DNA from: Alkalibacterium sp034520745
Lineage (GTDB): Bacteria > Bacillota > Bacilli > Lactobacillales > Carnobacteriaceae_A
Assembly (NCBI GenBank): GCA_034520745.1
Contig: JAXHNF010000003.1
Span: 124,001-188,000 of the forward strand
DNA length: 64,000 bases
Reading direction: 5' to 3'
The notes beneath the pieces were generated by a model, which saw only the letters and a list, made by a program, of their open reading frames with translations, did no database searches and was not told the origin of the DNA. Below, one piece after another: positions 28,687 through 40,354 of this stretch. Position numbers and translations under genes: made by a program. Numbering within the stretch: the stretch's first letter is position 1; each line of letters starts with the position of its first letter.

Positions 28687-29424
28687 TTTAAAAACCCTTC
28701 TTTATCGGCCAACTGGGTATACATGTCATCTAAAGTAGCCTCCGGCATATTGAATGTTTCCCGCAGCTCTTTAAGCGTTCCTTCAGCATACACTTCTCCG
28801 TTGTCGATGATGACAAACTTGTCACAGATTCTTTCTGCATTAGCCAGCACATGCGTCGACATCAAAAGTGAGGCGCCTTCCTGCTTTTTCTGTTCCATCA
28901 TTTTTATGAGATCTCTGATTGCTATCGGATCAAGACCTAAAAACGGCTCATCTATGATGTAAAGCGAAGGTTCGATAATGAACGCACAGACGATCATCAC
29001 TTTCTGTTTCATGCCTTTGGAAAAATCACTCGGAAACCATTCCAGCCGGTCAGTCAGCCGGAATTTTTCCAGCAGTGGCTCTGCTCTGTTCATGGCGGTC
29101 ACAATCTCTACATCGTAGGCCATCGCTGTTATTTCAATATGTTCTTTCAGTGTCAGTTCATCATAGAGCAGCGGTGTCTCAGGAATAAAGCCGATTTTCT
29201 TTCTGTAGAGGGACGGATCTTCCTTCAATGTTTTTCCGTCAAGTTTTATCTGTCCTTCAAACGGATCCATCAACCCGATAATATGTTTGATCGTCGTGCT
29301 TTTCCCCGCACCATTCAAGCCGATCAGACCGATCAGTTCGCCGTCGTTTAAATCGAACAGAAATATTTTTCAATACAGGGGTCCGGCTATACCCGCCTGT
29401 CAGATTTTCAACTTTAAGACTCAT
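28683..29424 (-). CDS. ecsA: ABC transporter ATP-binding protein EcsA, one frameshift
   Basis: ATPase of the Ecs system. Start ATG 29424 (MSLKVENLTGGYSRTPVLKNIS) with GGAAGG. The frame shifts near 29362 before DLNDGELIGLIGLNGAGKSTT (Walker A). Then the ABC signature FSKGMKQKVMI, Walker B LYIIDEPFLGLDP and switch STHVLANAERI. About 247 residues. Divergent from hit, as in Bacillus. No ecsC follows. Confidence 0.93.
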
Positions 29425-29567
29425 TTATACGTTCCTTCCTACCTGTAATGTCACTATTTTACCATATCTGATCGGAGTTAAAATGGACTTTCATGCTTCT
29501 TTTTATTATTTACCTTTATTATATGATAAACTGAGTGTATACAAACTGTTTGAAAGAGGGATAAATT

Positions 29568-29993
29568 ATGAAGGATTGTATTTTCTGCAAGATCATTGAA
29601 GGCGACATCCCTTCCCGCAAAGTCTATGAAGACGAAGATGTGATCGCGATCCTGGATGTTTCTCAGGTCACTAAAGGACATACCTTGGTCATTTCAAAAG
29701 AACATGTCAGAAACATCTTTGACTATTCCGATGAATTAGCGGCCGATGTCTTTTCAAAAATACCCAGAATCGCCCGGGCAGTGAAAAACTTTGATCCTGA
29801 CTGCAAAGGATTGAACCTACTGATGAACAATGAAGAAATTGCCGGTCAAAGCGTCTTTCACGGACACGTCCATCTGCTTCCGAGATATGACGAAACGGAT
29901 GGTTTTGGCTTGAAATGGGAGACACATTCAGAGGACTATTCCGATGAAGAACTGGATGAGATCATGACCGCAGTGAAAAAAGAACTGAAATAA
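29568..29993 (+). CDS. hit: HIT family nucleotide hydrolase
   Basis: 141-residue histidine-triad protein acting on nucleoside phosphoramidates or dinucleotides. N-terminal CIFCKIIEGDIPSRKVYED and catalytic triad QSVFHGHVHLLPR near residue 100. Intact, preceded by AGAGGG. Forms a short plus-strand unit with the ytxH-like gene (15-base gap). Confidence 0.95.
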   Translation: MKDCIFCKIIEGDIPSRKVYEDEDVIAILDVSQVTKGHTLVISKEHVRNIFDYSDELAADVFSKIPRIARAVKNFDPDCKGLNLLMNNEEIAGQSVFHGHVHLLPRYDETDGFGLKWETHSEDYSDEELDEIMTAVKKELK

Positions 29994-30008
29994 CAGAGGA
30001 GGATTTAT

Positions 30009-30377
30009 ATGAAGCATTTTCTACTTGGAAGTTTATCTGGTCTACTGGTGGGCGGTATTTACGGGCTGATCCAAACACCACGTTCAGGAAAAGAAAATCA
30101 GCAGGCACTGAAAAGCTATGCTGACGAAACAGCCAACCATCTTCAGGACGTCTCGGATAAAGTCAGTGATTTAAAAGATTCCATCAATCAGTTGAAAACG
30201 GAAGTATCTTTTGTACAGAATGATGTCATGAATGAAATGGAACTCATCGCCAAGGAATTTCAGCACGAAGCTGAACCGCGCCTGCGAAGGATCCAGGAAA
30301 AGACAGAAAAAATCCAGGCAGAAGCAGAAAGAAACTGCGTCGAATGTAAATTACTGAAGCTCCCTAATTCTGATTGA
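30009..30377 (+). CDS. YtxH/YhaH-like membrane-anchored coiled-coil protein
   Basis: 122 residues. One N-terminal membrane segment with glycines (LLGSLSGLLVGGIYGLIQTP) followed by an amphipathic, coiled-coil-like helix rich in K, E, D and Q. This fits the YtxH/gas-vesicle-like family; in Bacillus yhaH sits between hit and prsA, as here. Function unknown. SD AGAGGAGG is strong. The last residues (LLKLPNSD) could be slightly altered by a read error but no break is evident. Confidence 0.8.
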   Translation: MKHFLLGSLSGLLVGGIYGLIQTPRSGKENQQALKSYADETANHLQDVSDKVSDLKDSINQLKTEVSFVQNDVMNEMELIAKEFQHEAEPRLRRIQEKTEKIQAEAERNCVECKLLKLPNSD

Positions 30378-30394
30378 ACCAGCTGCTAGATGCA

Positions 30395-30460
30395 TTTAAA
30401 AACACCTTTTCATTACCCATTCTCAGAAGAGAACGGATAAATGAAAAGGTGTTTTAAATT
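30395..30460. terminator. Bidirectional terminator between ytxH-like gene and prsA
   Basis: Stem TAAAAACACCTTTTCATT / AATGAAAAGGTGTTTTA with a longer loop that also pairs internally (TTCTC/GAGAA), serving the two convergent genes. Confidence 0.85.
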
Positions 30461-30478
30461 TTATTACTGTTTATAAAT

Positions 30479-31458
30479 TTATTCTTCGTCTGAAGAATCT
30501 TCTTCAGTTTCTTCCTCTTCTTCAATAGCAGTGTCTGGTTCTTCTTCAATCTGGTTCTTCCGTTCCAGGCATTTGCTCCATGAACTGCTGCATTGCACCC
30601 TGAAGGTCTTCATCTTCTATCTGAATGTTAGCATCTTGAACGACCTGGCTGATAGCCTGCTGGATGAGTTCCTGATCCTGCATATAGCCTTCGATGATCA
30701 TCGTTTCGATATTCTCACGTTCTTCTTCAAGTGTACCTTTTTCTCCTACTTCGACCATTTTGATGACATGGTAGCCGAATTGTGATTCTACGGGTTCTTG
30801 CGTGATTTCGCCTTCTTCCAAGTTCGAAAGCTGCTTCTTCAAATTCAGGAACAAAACGGCCTGACTCCAGCTCCAGTTCGCCATTTGCTTCAACGGTACC
30901 TGTATCCATAGAATACTCGGCAACCAGTTCGCCGAAATCAGCACCATCGTTCAGCTGATCGATGATATCCTGCGCCAGTTCTTCTTCTTCAACGAGGATA
31001 TGAGCCACTGTTGCATTTACCACGTATTCATCATATGCTGCCTGAACATCTTCTTCAGTCATTTCAGTTTGGTCCATAATCGCTTTCTCGACGTATAATG
31101 AAGTACGGATATTTTCTTTGACGTCATCGGCAGACATGCCTTGTGCCGCCAGTGTTTCCTCAAATGCCTCGGCACCACCGTAAGCTTCAGCTTCTTCTTC
31201 AAATGCAGCATCTACATCTTCATCTGTTACTTCGTCAGCATATTCATTTTCAAGAATATCTTCAAGCAAAATCTGCTGGAGCATCTGCTCGCCGTATGTC
31301 ATGCCGCCCTGTGTAGGCTCATTCTTCATGCGCTCATATAACTCACTTTCGCGTACACGACCTGCTTCAGTTGAAGCAACCTCTTCACCTTCATCGTTTG
31401 AACAACTTGCCAGCAACAGACCTGAACAGGCCATTGCCCCTACTAACCATTTTTTCAT
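30479..31458 (-). CDS. prsA: Foldase lipoprotein PrsA, two frameshifts
   Basis: Membrane-anchored extracellular peptidyl-prolyl isomerase that helps exported proteins fold. Signal peptide with lipobox ending LLLASC (cysteine 19). Parvulin domain from VNATVAHILVEEEELA through YSMDTGTVEANGELELESG. The frame shifts near 30825 (FELG then EEGEITQEPVESQFGYHVIKM) and again near 30548; the corrected end is an acidic tail EEEEETEEDSSDEE with stop at 30479. About 326 residues. The strongly acidic composition could suit a salt- or alkali-adapted species, which is inference. Confidence 0.92.
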
Positions 31459-31516
31459 ATTGATTTAGACACATCCTAGTATATTCTATTATTCCTCTTA
31501 TTAATTGTATTAACAA

Positions 31517-31540
31517 GTGGTACTTTGATAAATATACCAC
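31517..31540. promoter_or_regulatory. Inverted repeat upstream of prsA
   Basis: GTGGTA and TACCAC separated by 12 A/T-rich bases, about 60 bases upstream of the prsA start. Could be a regulator site; no known motif recognised. Confidence 0.25.
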
Positions 31541-31612
31541 AGGTTATAAAAAAATGAAAACGTATAAATGAAATTTTCCTTGTTTTTCATGAACTCTTCA
31601 TAATTTCGTCGT

Positions 31613-32578
31613 CTAATCATTTTTTGTAGATGGATTATCTACCGTCTTTTTATAGAATGACCGGTTGTCCATAGCCCATACCCTGTCAGAGAACTCACCC
31701 GGTTCGGTCTTTCTAAGTGCCGACTGCATCATATTCATTTTCGCATCGATCTGATCGATGTAATGGATCATTTCTGCCTCGGGGATCAGCGGTCTCACCG
31801 GCGAGCCATATTCAAGTTCACCGTGATGAGCCAGTACAGTGTGTTTAAGCAGCAGGACATCTTCATGATTCTCATCGATTTTGAGTTCTCTGCATGCTCG
31901 AACAATGTCTTCGCCGATCATAACGATATGTCCGAGCATTTTGCCTTCAAGTGTGTAGTCTGTTGCAGTGGGACCGCTCAGTTCAACGACTTTCCCCGCA
32001 TCATGCAGGATGATACCTGAAAACAGCAAAGACAAATCCAGATCGCTGTATACCTCTGACAACGACCGAGCTATGCGCAGCATACTGACCGTGTGAAAAG
32101 CCAGTCCGCCCATAAAAGCATGATGATTGGTTTTGGCAGCAGGGCTCTGAAAAAAGTCATGCTGGTATTTTTTCATAATGAACCGCACGATCCGGTTCAT
32201 GTTGGCATTCGTGATATCAAAAAGCGCATGATTGAATTCTTCGACCATCTTGTCTTTATTGATCGGAGCGCGTTCAACGTAAAGTTCAGGATTATTCGGT
32301 TCATCCTCTTTTGCAGGCCGGATAGCACTGATCCTTATTTGCGGGTTCCCTTTGTACTCTTCTCTTCTGCCTTCAAGCCTGATCACTGTTCCGGGCTTAA
32401 ATTTTTCAATGTCTTCTGAGGTTACATCCCAGTAATTGGCACTGATTTCTCCACTGGTGTCCTGAAAGGTGAATGACAGGTAAGGCTTGTTGGTACGTGT
32501 GACTTTCTCGTCGGCAGACTTGATGAGCACAAATAAGTTTACCTGATCATCTTTATGGTAGTCATATATTTTCTTCAT
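31613..32578 (-). CDS. yhaM: 3'-5' exoribonuclease YhaM
   Basis: 321 residues: N-terminal OB fold (VIRLEGRREEYKGNPQIRI) and C-terminal HD domain with HHAFMGGLAFHTVSM, ILHDAGKV and LAHHGELEYGSP metal motifs. Degrades short RNA 3' ends, and single-stranded DNA in vitro. Intact. 24 bases downstream of yhaN, so yhaO-yhaN-yhaM may form one transcript as in Bacillus. Confidence 0.94.
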   Translation of the reverse strand: MKKIYDYHKDDQVNLFVLIKSADEKVTRTNKPYLSFTFQDTSGEISANYWDVTSEDIEKFKPGTVIRLEGRREEYKGNPQIRISAIRPAKEDEPNNPELYVERAPINKDKMVEEFNHALFDITNANMNRIVRFIMKKYQHDFFQSPAAKTNHHAFMGGLAFHTVSMLRIARSLSEVYSDLDLSLLFSGIILHDAGKVVELSGPTATDYTLEGKMLGHIVMIGEDIVRACRELKIDENHEDVLLLKHTVLAHHGELEYGSPVRPLIPEAEMIHYIDQIDAKMNMMQSALRKTEPGEFSDRVWAMDNRSFYKKTVDNPSTKND

Positions 32579-32602
32579 AGTTATCTCTCCTCGCTTAAAC
32601 GT

Positions 32603-35398
32603 TTACTGTTGATTAGTTAAGTATACGCAGTTTTTCTCTTCGATAAAAGAGTGGATCCGGTGATCGAATGAAAAATAAATCAACTGGATCTCTTCGTCAA
32701 ATTCAGTAAGAAGATCATACATCTTTCTGACACGCGTATCATCGAGATTAACAAAGGGGTCATCGATCAGAACAGGAAATTCAATACTTTCTTTGGTGAT
32801 TTTGATAAAGGCCAGTCTAAGTGAGATGTAAAGCGGTTCGACCGTGCCTCGTGACAAATCGTCGCTGCGCCACTTTTCACCTTTGCTGTCCATCACAGAC
32901 AGCATCTCGTCATCAAACAGCAGTTTCTCGTATTTATTGTCTGTGAGAAAGCTGAAATACGAGCCGGCAACAGCCAGGGTCTGCGGCAGTTTATCTTCTT
33001 TTGCATAATGCAGGGTCTTTTCAATGATCCCCGCAGCAGTTTTAAGCGCTGCCCACTTGTCTACCACTTCCTGATAATAACTCTTCTCATTCTCAAATTC
33101 CTGAAGAAGCTCAGTATAGATCCCACCATCTTCGAGATGCCTGATCTGCATTTCGATTTCCATCATCTCTTTCAAGATCGCTTTCTGAGCGCTTCTTGAA
33201 TGTCTGCTGCCGTTCTTCGATTTCATTAATACTGATATTCAAATCCTGTAGCCTGCTCTTCAAGTCACCGTCATCTTTGACCGGGAGTTTTTCCAGCAGG
33301 ACCGCCAGTCTTGTTTCATTTTCTTCCTTCTCCTTTTGAGCAGCATAGAGATCGTAAACCTCTTCTTTATTCGCTGCATTGAGGGATTCAAAGAACTGAT
33401 GTTTAGCCTTCTTCAGTTCGCTGACCTTCTGTACATAATAGTTGATTTCATGCTGGATCTCTTCTGTTTTTTTAATATATTCCTGCATTTCTCTCTGTTC
33501 TTTTTTAATATCTCTGAATATTCTTTTCATTTCTTTGAACTTCTCAATGACGTCATTCGCTATGAAGGAACGTTTGAACAGCTGTTCAAACGCTTCAGAC
33601 CATTCAGCAAGCTCTGCTTCCAGGGTTTCCTGACGGTTCACTGCATCCGATTCTTTTGCCTTCCATTCTCTCAGTCGTCTATAAGCACTCAATTTGTCTT
33701 CCAGCGTATGGATCGAAACCTTTTCTGGGATATCATGGTTTTGTTTCCACTGCTCTAAGACGGGTGTCGACTGACCGTCTTTCAGTGTTCAGTTTATTCA
33801 GTGTTTTTATGATTGTCTTCTTTTTTTGACTGAAAATCGTCATTTGCTGCCAGCAGTTCTTTCCACTGAGTACGCAGATTTTTCTGTTCGTATAAGAGAT
33901 TGCGCTGTTCTTCTGTCAATCCTTTTGCGTCCTGACCTTTAGCATTCAACATGAAATACAGCAGTATGACGAACACGGCAGTGAAGCCGATACCGTACAG
34001 GATATTTTCCATGAATAAATAGATGCTTAACAGTCCTGCCACTGCTGACGCGATGCCGAACGGGATTTTAGTCCGCTTTTCAGACTCTAGAGCATTCGAG
34101 CTCTCAGCCGTATCGGTCAGCTTACTGAACTCCGCTAGCGGGATCAGCTGAGGCTCGATCTTGTCGATCAGGTCATTATTGATGCTGATCCGATACTCGA
34201 GATTCCTGCTTTTTTCTTCCAGTTCAGCGGCTTCATCCTGAATCTCAGCCAGTCTGTTTCTTATATCATTCAGGTATTTGATATCCTCTTCATCCGGTTC
34301 GGGGGGGATGGTATCGGAAAACGCTATATCTTCCCGGATCCTGATTTCGGTTATCGACTGCCTGATGTTAGCCGTATCGTTTTTGATCAGCTGAAGTTCC
34401 TGAGCTTTGTCTTCCCATATATCCAGTTCTTTCTCAATAACATTCAACTGTTCTTCATTCTGATGATACAGCACCAGTTCTTTGGATGGCTTGTACTGAT
34501 GCTGAAGATCTTTCTGCTTTTCCTGCAGAACGTCTATTTTCTTCTGATACGTTTCGATTTCACTGCCATACTGTTTCAATTGAAACAGGCCTTCTTCAGG
34601 CAGGTCTAAGTCCGGTAGATCTTTAAGCCTTTTTTTTACCGTTTCGATTTCCTGGATAGTTTCCTGATATTTTGATAGTTCATTAAGATAACTCAGCTCA
34701 TCAACAGTCTCCTTCAAGTCAGTTTCCACAGCTTTCAGCTGATCCTTTTTGGTTAAATGTGACTTGACGAGATTTATGTATGAGTCGTTTTTCTCTTTCG
34801 CTTTTTCAACGACACGCTGTTTCTCTTTCAGTTTCAGTTGCAGCTGATTGATTTCAGGTTTTCTTCCCATTGGTTTGAACAATTTTGACGCCTGAGAATG
34901 GTACTGATCCGCTTTTTTTAAGTACTTTTCGTGGCCAAGTGCTCCGATACTCAAAAAATACCGGTTCAGCTGATCTTTATTCAATTCCTGGATATCCTCG
35001 ATCCCTTTCAGATTAAACGAATAGATGCTCTCGAAAAAAGTGCGCGACTTACCGTAAAACAGCGTCGTCAGCAGAGAATCATCTCCAGTTGTACCGTCCT
35101 CAAACTGAACGGTCACATCCCCCGTTACTTTCCCCAGAACACGCTCGATACTCACTTCACCGTAGCGTTTATCCTGTATGATGATTTTGCCGCCGTAACG
35201 GCTGCTTTCTTTGGGTTCATAACGACTGGCGGAACTGTGTCTAGTCGGAAACCCGAAGAAGATACTATGAATAAACGACATCAATGTCGATTTCCCGGCT
35301 TCATTTCCTCCATAAAAAAGATGAAAAGGTGCATTGACATCAAATTCAGTATCGATCCACTTTCCGTATCCGTATATGATCAGTTTTTTAATTATCAT
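32603..35398 (-). CDS. yhaN: YhaN, SMC/Rad50-like AAA ATPase, several frameshifts
   Basis: About 931 residues corrected, close to Bacillus YhaN. Walker A is FYGGNEAGKSTLMSF near residue 35. Long coiled-coil arms carry two hydrophobic segments in the middle (IPFGIASAVAGLLSIYLF, GIGFTAVFVILLYFM). The C-terminal signature LSRGTVEPLYISLRLAF and Walker B FPVLIDDPFVNLD complete the head. Frames break near 33790, 33750 and 33200; the bridge reads DGQSTPVLEQWKQNHDIPE. Likely works with the YhaO nuclease in the manner of SbcC-SbcD. Its start overlaps the yhaO stop by 11 bases. Confidence 0.9.
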
Positions 35399-36621
35399 GG
35401 CTTATCCCGTCTCCCAGATCTTGAATCAGCAAGTTTTCTGCCGCTGATATGATATCATTTTTGTAGTTTTCATGCTCAGCACCAGTGAATTTCGCATACG
35501 CATGCATGCCGAAAAGTTCCTGCGTCAGCATCCTGAACGCTTCGTCCTCATGAACATCTTCGATTGCTTTTTCCCAGGCTGACGGGAAAGAACTTTCCAG
35601 AGACAGCATCTGCTCGTCTTCTCTTCTGAATTTGACCGCGTAAGAGACGATATACGTAAATGACAATGTATCTGTTCGCTGGAACACCTGATAAAACGCC
35701 TCATCTTCCAGTTTCCTTATTACTGTACGATGGTGTTTCTACCGATACTTTCAGCGTCAGACTGATCAGACAGTTTCCATACTCCTCTTTTTCCAGTTCA
35801 TTCTTTACCTGTTCGAATACGTCATTCAGTGACTCGCAGGCTGTGACATCCAGAGTAAGGGAGACCCATTTCATCTCCGCAGTCGGGACAAAAGTCACCT
35901 CCTCACTGGTTTTAGTCAGTTCGACAAGCAGGCAGCCTTTTTCACCTGGTTCATTTTTGTGCCTGCCTTGAGTGTTTCCGCTGTAGAGAATCAAGTGGAT
36001 GCCGGCTCAGCTGCTGTCGTTTGTGAATATGCCCAAGTGCCCAGTAATCATAATTTTTTTCTTTCAGTTCCGTGATGGAAAAGGGCGCATACTTTGCATG
36101 TTCAGAGTCCTGACCTTCCATGAATCCGTGCAGAATCCCGATATGAAAATCAATAGACGCATCACGCTGGATACTCCAGAATCTTGCGTTCCTCGATCCA
36201 GTTTCTGTCATAGCTGAAGCCGCTGATCGCGACTCGCTCATTATTTCTTGTTTCGAGTCGTCTGGTTTCGACATCAGGACCGAACACCTCAACGTTTTCC
36301 GGGAGTGCCAGATGCAGTTCACGGCTGGTCACAAAATCATGATTCCCGTGAACAAGGTAGACTTTGATGCCGGCCTATATTCAGGCGGTCCGAGCTCTTC
36401 TTTAAATACACCTGCGCACGGATGCTGCGGTCTTCGACATCATAGATATCTCCTGCCAGCAGAACAAAGTCAACGTTGTGGCTGACAGCCGTATCGACAA
36501 TGTTTTTCAGTGACTCAAAAGTTGAAGCCTTGATTTTATCAAAGAGATTTTCAGGTATATTTTTCAGTCCTTTAAATGGACTGTCCAGATGCAGATCAGC
36601 CGCATGTATGTATTTGACCAA
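35388..36621 (-). CDS. yhaO: YhaO, SbcD-like DNA exonuclease, several frameshifts
   Basis: Calcineurin-like metallophosphoesterase, about 411 residues. The start is TTG at 36621 after GGGAGGAGG. Motifs: YIHAADLHLDSPF (D-x-H), LLAGDIYD, LVHGNHDF (near 36345, recovered across a break) and DYWALGHIHKRQQ. At least three breaks (near 36400, 36330, 35985 and 35700). The C-terminal part carries the ATPase-binding region. Partner of YhaN by overlap and family knowledge. Confidence 0.9.
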
Positions 36622-36711
36622 ATTGACTCCTCCTCCCTTTTCGGGCACGTATGTTCTTTATTGGTTCCAGGAAAAGGACCCGCTCAACGAGCAAGTCCCT
36701 GATAATCCTTT

Positions 36712-37053
36712 TTACTGATATAATTCTCTGACAGGTTTCAGTACTGTCTGATTGATATCATCGATCATTTGTCCAACGCGTTTTTCAGCTTCCAGCAGGT
36801 TAGTGATGATTTCATTTTCACCGATCTTGCCGGAAATTTCCTGTGCCTGCTGAGCTTCTTCTTCAGTGATTTCCTGACCGCTCATCTGTTTCTGCTGGAT
36901 CATTTGCTGAACTTGTCTGAACTCGTTGAAGACCTGATTGGCTTCTTCATCTTCTTTTACAGCTTTGAATGCTGCATCAAGCTGTTTGAATTCTTCAGTT
37001 TTTCTCAAGTCTTGTTCTAATTGATTAGCCGTGTCATAAATATTTACGGACAT
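36712..37053 (-). CDS. YlbF/YheA family protein
   Basis: 113-residue helical protein, typical of the YheA/YmcA/YlbF superfamily (VNIYDTANQLEQDLRKTEEF, FRQVQQMIQQKQMSGQEI). Some members form the RicA-RicF-RicT complex that modulates RNase Y; this one looks closer to YheA, whose role is unknown. Intact. Confidence 0.88.
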   Translation of the reverse strand: MSVNIYDTANQLEQDLRKTEEFKQLDAAFKAVKEDEEANQVFNEFRQVQQMIQQKQMSGQEITEEEAQQAQEISGKIGENEIITNLLEAEKRVGQMIDDINQTVLKPVRELYQ

Positions 37054-37156
37054 ACTATCATCCCTTCAGTTTTCGTTCTTATACGAACGTTTTTTCTTCC
37101 TCAATAAGTGTATCATGAATAGAAAACAGTTACCAGAAAAGAATCCTGCCGTTCAC

Positions 37157-39269
37157 CTATTCATTTTCTGATCGGTTCCGGAAGACATCCAGCAGTTCAC
37201 TCGTTTTTTCTCTGAACAGAGAAGCGCCTTCCTTTAGTACTTCTCCGGCCTCTTCAATGCCTCCAGTAAAGCGGTCAATGATTGAAGGAGACTCGGGCTG
37301 ATAGCCTTCACCTGCTTCTTCAACCAAGAAAGTCGACTGCTCCGTATTCGGCAGGATCCCTTCCATCTGAGCCTTCAGAACCATCCCGATGCCCTTGAGA
37401 ACTGTAGGTGGTCAAATGATGTTCGTTCATGTCATAGCCTGTCCAGCTAGCCACGACGATATCGGGGGTATAGCCGACGATCCACTGATCCTTTGCTCCA
37501 ATACCACTTTCTGTTTGTGTCGTGCCTGTTTTCCCGGCTATTTTATACTGACCCGGCTGATTGTTTCGTGCCGTGCCTGATTCAAAGACAGATAGCAGCA
37601 TGCTGTTCATCACGTTCGAATCTTCTGCTGACAATACGCGACTGGCTTTGACCTCGGTATTGTCCACTACAATGGCACCTGTTGCATCCACTATCTTTGT
37701 AATGAAGTGCGGTTCCGCCCGCAAGCCGTTATTCGCGAAAACACTGTAAGCACTAGCGATCTGCAAGGGCGACACGCCGGTATCCATACCACCCAGGGCA
37801 ACAGCGCCCAGTTCTCTGTCGGATTCAGCTGCCTGGATACCAAACCGATCCAGTTTTCTGATTCCTTTGTCAATGCCGATCTCGTTGAGCAGCCAGACAG
37901 TCGGTGCATTCAGACTTCTGGATAAGGCTTCATACATGGGTACTTCTCCCTGATAGGTCCCAGATAAGTTGGTTGGTGTATAATCAGTCTCTCCATATGA
38001 CAGTTCTTCATCCACAAGCATGGAGTACGGATCATAGCCTTCTTCCAGAGCAGGTGCATAGACGCCCAGCGGTTTGATGACTGATCCCGGCTGTCTGTAG
38101 ATCATTGTGGCTCTGTTCAGTCCTCTGAAAGTATAATCGCCTCTCCCGCCGACAACGGCTGTGACACCGCCAGTTTCAGAATCCAAAGCAACCGAGGCAC
38201 TTTGCGCTTTTGTGCCGTCACCTGCCGTTTCAAACAGTCCGTCATTCCTGTAGACATTATCCATCTGCTGCTGATGGACCGGATCGAGCGACGTGTAGAT
38301 CGTGTATCCGTTGTTCAGCAGATCTTCTTCTTCAATCCCATATTTTTTACTTGCCTCGTTTGTCACCGCATCAAAATAGTATGGATAACGGTAACTGTCC
38401 TTACGGCTGTATCGGTCTGTCAAGGTCAACTCTGATAACTGATACTCATTTTTTTCAGCTTCTGAAATGACTCCGGTGTCCGCCATTAATTTAAGCACGA
38501 CATTTCTACGTTCGATCGATCTGGCGTAATCATCGATAGGATTATAGTGACTGGGCGCTTTCAGCATAGCCGCGATGGCAGCTGCTTCCGGAACCGTCAC
38601 GTCGCCAGCTGATTTGCCGAAATACTTCAGTGATGCGTCTTCCACGCCCCAGACCCCGTTCCCGAAGTAGGCATTATTCAAATACATTTCCATTATGTGG
38701 TCTTTACTGTAATTTTTTTCGATCTCAATGGCCAGAAAGAGTTCCTTGAGTTTCCGCATGATCGTCTGGTCCGCAGATAAATAAGCGTTTTTCGCCAGCT
38801 GCTGGGTGATCGTACTTCCTCCACCAACGATCTGACCTCTGTTGATGACATAGCCGAATGCCGCTCTCCCTAACCCGATCGGATCGAAGCCCCTATGAGA
38901 CTCAAAACGCTGGTCTTCCGTCGCAACAACTGCATCAGAAATATTATCCGACATCGCATCGATTTCGATAAATGTCCCTTTCTGTGCATAAAGCGTCCCG
39001 GCCTGTTCACCATTATGATCCATCACTCTCGTAGACTGCGCCAGGCCAGCATGCAGCGCATCGACGTTGGCTGTTTTTGCCAGGACAGCCAGGTATACAC
39101 TGAAGGCTAGAGAAACAATCAGTACGGCAAGTATCATGATCTTAGTTAAATGCAGTCTTTTCCACTTTCTTTTCGAAAGAACGAACAAACGCTCCAGTCT
39201 GGGTGAAAGAAAGTCACGCAGACGATTGAAATAATTTCTCAACAATGTATTCAGTTTATTTTTATTCAT
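37157..39269 (-). CDS. Class A penicillin-binding protein (PBP1A/2A type), one frameshift
   Basis: About 704 residues. Cytoplasmic basic N-terminus, one membrane anchor (IMILAVLIVSLAFSVYLAV, about residues 45-63), GT51 glycosyltransferase with ATEDQRFESHRGFDPIG and GGGSTITQQLAKN, then transpeptidase motifs RQPGSVIKPL (SxxK), SLN in LSRSLNAPT and KTGTT. The frame breaks near 37398; SSLKGIGMVLKAQMEGILP then continues to 37157. Builds and crosslinks peptidoglycan at the outer membrane face. Confidence 0.93.
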
Positions 39270-39364
39270 ATTTATCCCTCTATAAGTTTGATATCAGTCT
39301 ATTAGTCAAGGTTACCATATCCACCGAATTAGTCTATCGGACTTTAGAAGGATTATTGGCGGCA

Positions 39365-40333
39365 CTATTTAACGGCTGCTTTCAGTTCATTGATGATCGT
39401 CTTGATTTCATCACTGTCTTTAGCGTGAGCGCCACTGGCCAGAGGATGACCGCCTCCACCGTGGTCGGATGCAATATCATTGATGACCGGCCCTTTCGAA
39501 CGTAAACGGCACCTGTACGACCCTTCAGGCTGTTCCACAAATACAGCCCATGCTTTCACCCCGGCAATTTTTCCTAAGAAGGGAACGATCGGATGAGTAT
39601 CGCTGTCTTCGACTCCTAACGATTCCAGCGTTTCCTGCGTCAGGATGATATAGCCGAGGCCTTCTTCCAATAATTCAAAGTTCTCCAGAGCATACCCCAT
39701 CAGTTTGCTTGTGCTCGGTTCGATTTCATTCATTTTATTATTCAGTTCAGTATGTGAAAAGTCGAATTTCATCAGTTCCCCGGCAATCTGCATGGTATAA
39801 GGCGATGTCCCGTCATACAAAAAGCGGTTGGTGTCACCGACGATCCCGCCGTAAAGAAGTCGGGCCGCTTTGCTGGTCATGGTTATTTCATCTTTAAAAG
39901 TCAGCCAGAGATCTGCAACCATTTCGCAGCAGCTGCTGGCCTTAGTATTGATCCATTCCACTTCACCATAAGGATCATCCAGCGGGTGATGATCCAGCTT
40001 GATCCACTGTTTCGCCAGCCTGAAATTGTCCCCGTCTATCCGTTTGATATTGGCGGTATCCGTGACGATGACCAGTGCATCATCATAAGTATCCTGTTCG
40101 ACATAATCCATGGTATCCAGGTAATTCAAATCATCTACAGTTGCACCAGCTGCAAACACTGTTTTCTCAGGAAAGGTTGCTTTTATCATCTCTCTCAGCG
40201 CACACTGGGAACCGATCGCATCCGGATCCGGTCTGACATGGCGATGGATAATGATCGTATCCCACTTTTTGATTATATCCCAAACCGCTTTTTTGATAGC
40301 GTAATCTTCTATATTTTCAGACTTCATTTCCAT
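39365..40333 (-). CDS. nrnA: Bifunctional oligoribonuclease/PAP phosphatase NrnA
   Basis: 322-residue DHH/DHHA1 phosphoesterase; degrades nanoRNAs and pAp. DHH motifs: HRHVRPDPDAIGSQ, VTDTAN, KLDHHPLDDP; DHHA1 motif GGGGHPLASGAH. Intact. 21 bases downstream of ytoI, in the order dinB-ytoI-nrnA. Confidence 0.95.
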   Translation of the reverse strand: MEMKSENIEDYAIKKAVWDIIKKWDTIIIHRHVRPDPDAIGSQCALREMIKATFPEKTVFAAGATVDDLNYLDTMDYVEQDTYDDALVIVTDTANIKRIDGDNFRLAKQWIKLDHHPLDDPYGEVEWINTKASSCCEMVADLWLTFKDEITMTSKAARLLYGGIVGDTNRFLYDGTSPYTMQIAGELMKFDFSHTELNNKMNEIEPSTSKLMGYALENFELLEEGLGYIILTQETLESLGVEDSDTHPIVPFLGKIAGVKAWAVFVEQPEGSYRCRLRSKGPVINDIASDHGGGGHPLASGAHAKDSDEIKTIINELKAAVK

Positions 40334-40354
40334 TAATTCTGCTCCTTTTTGATA

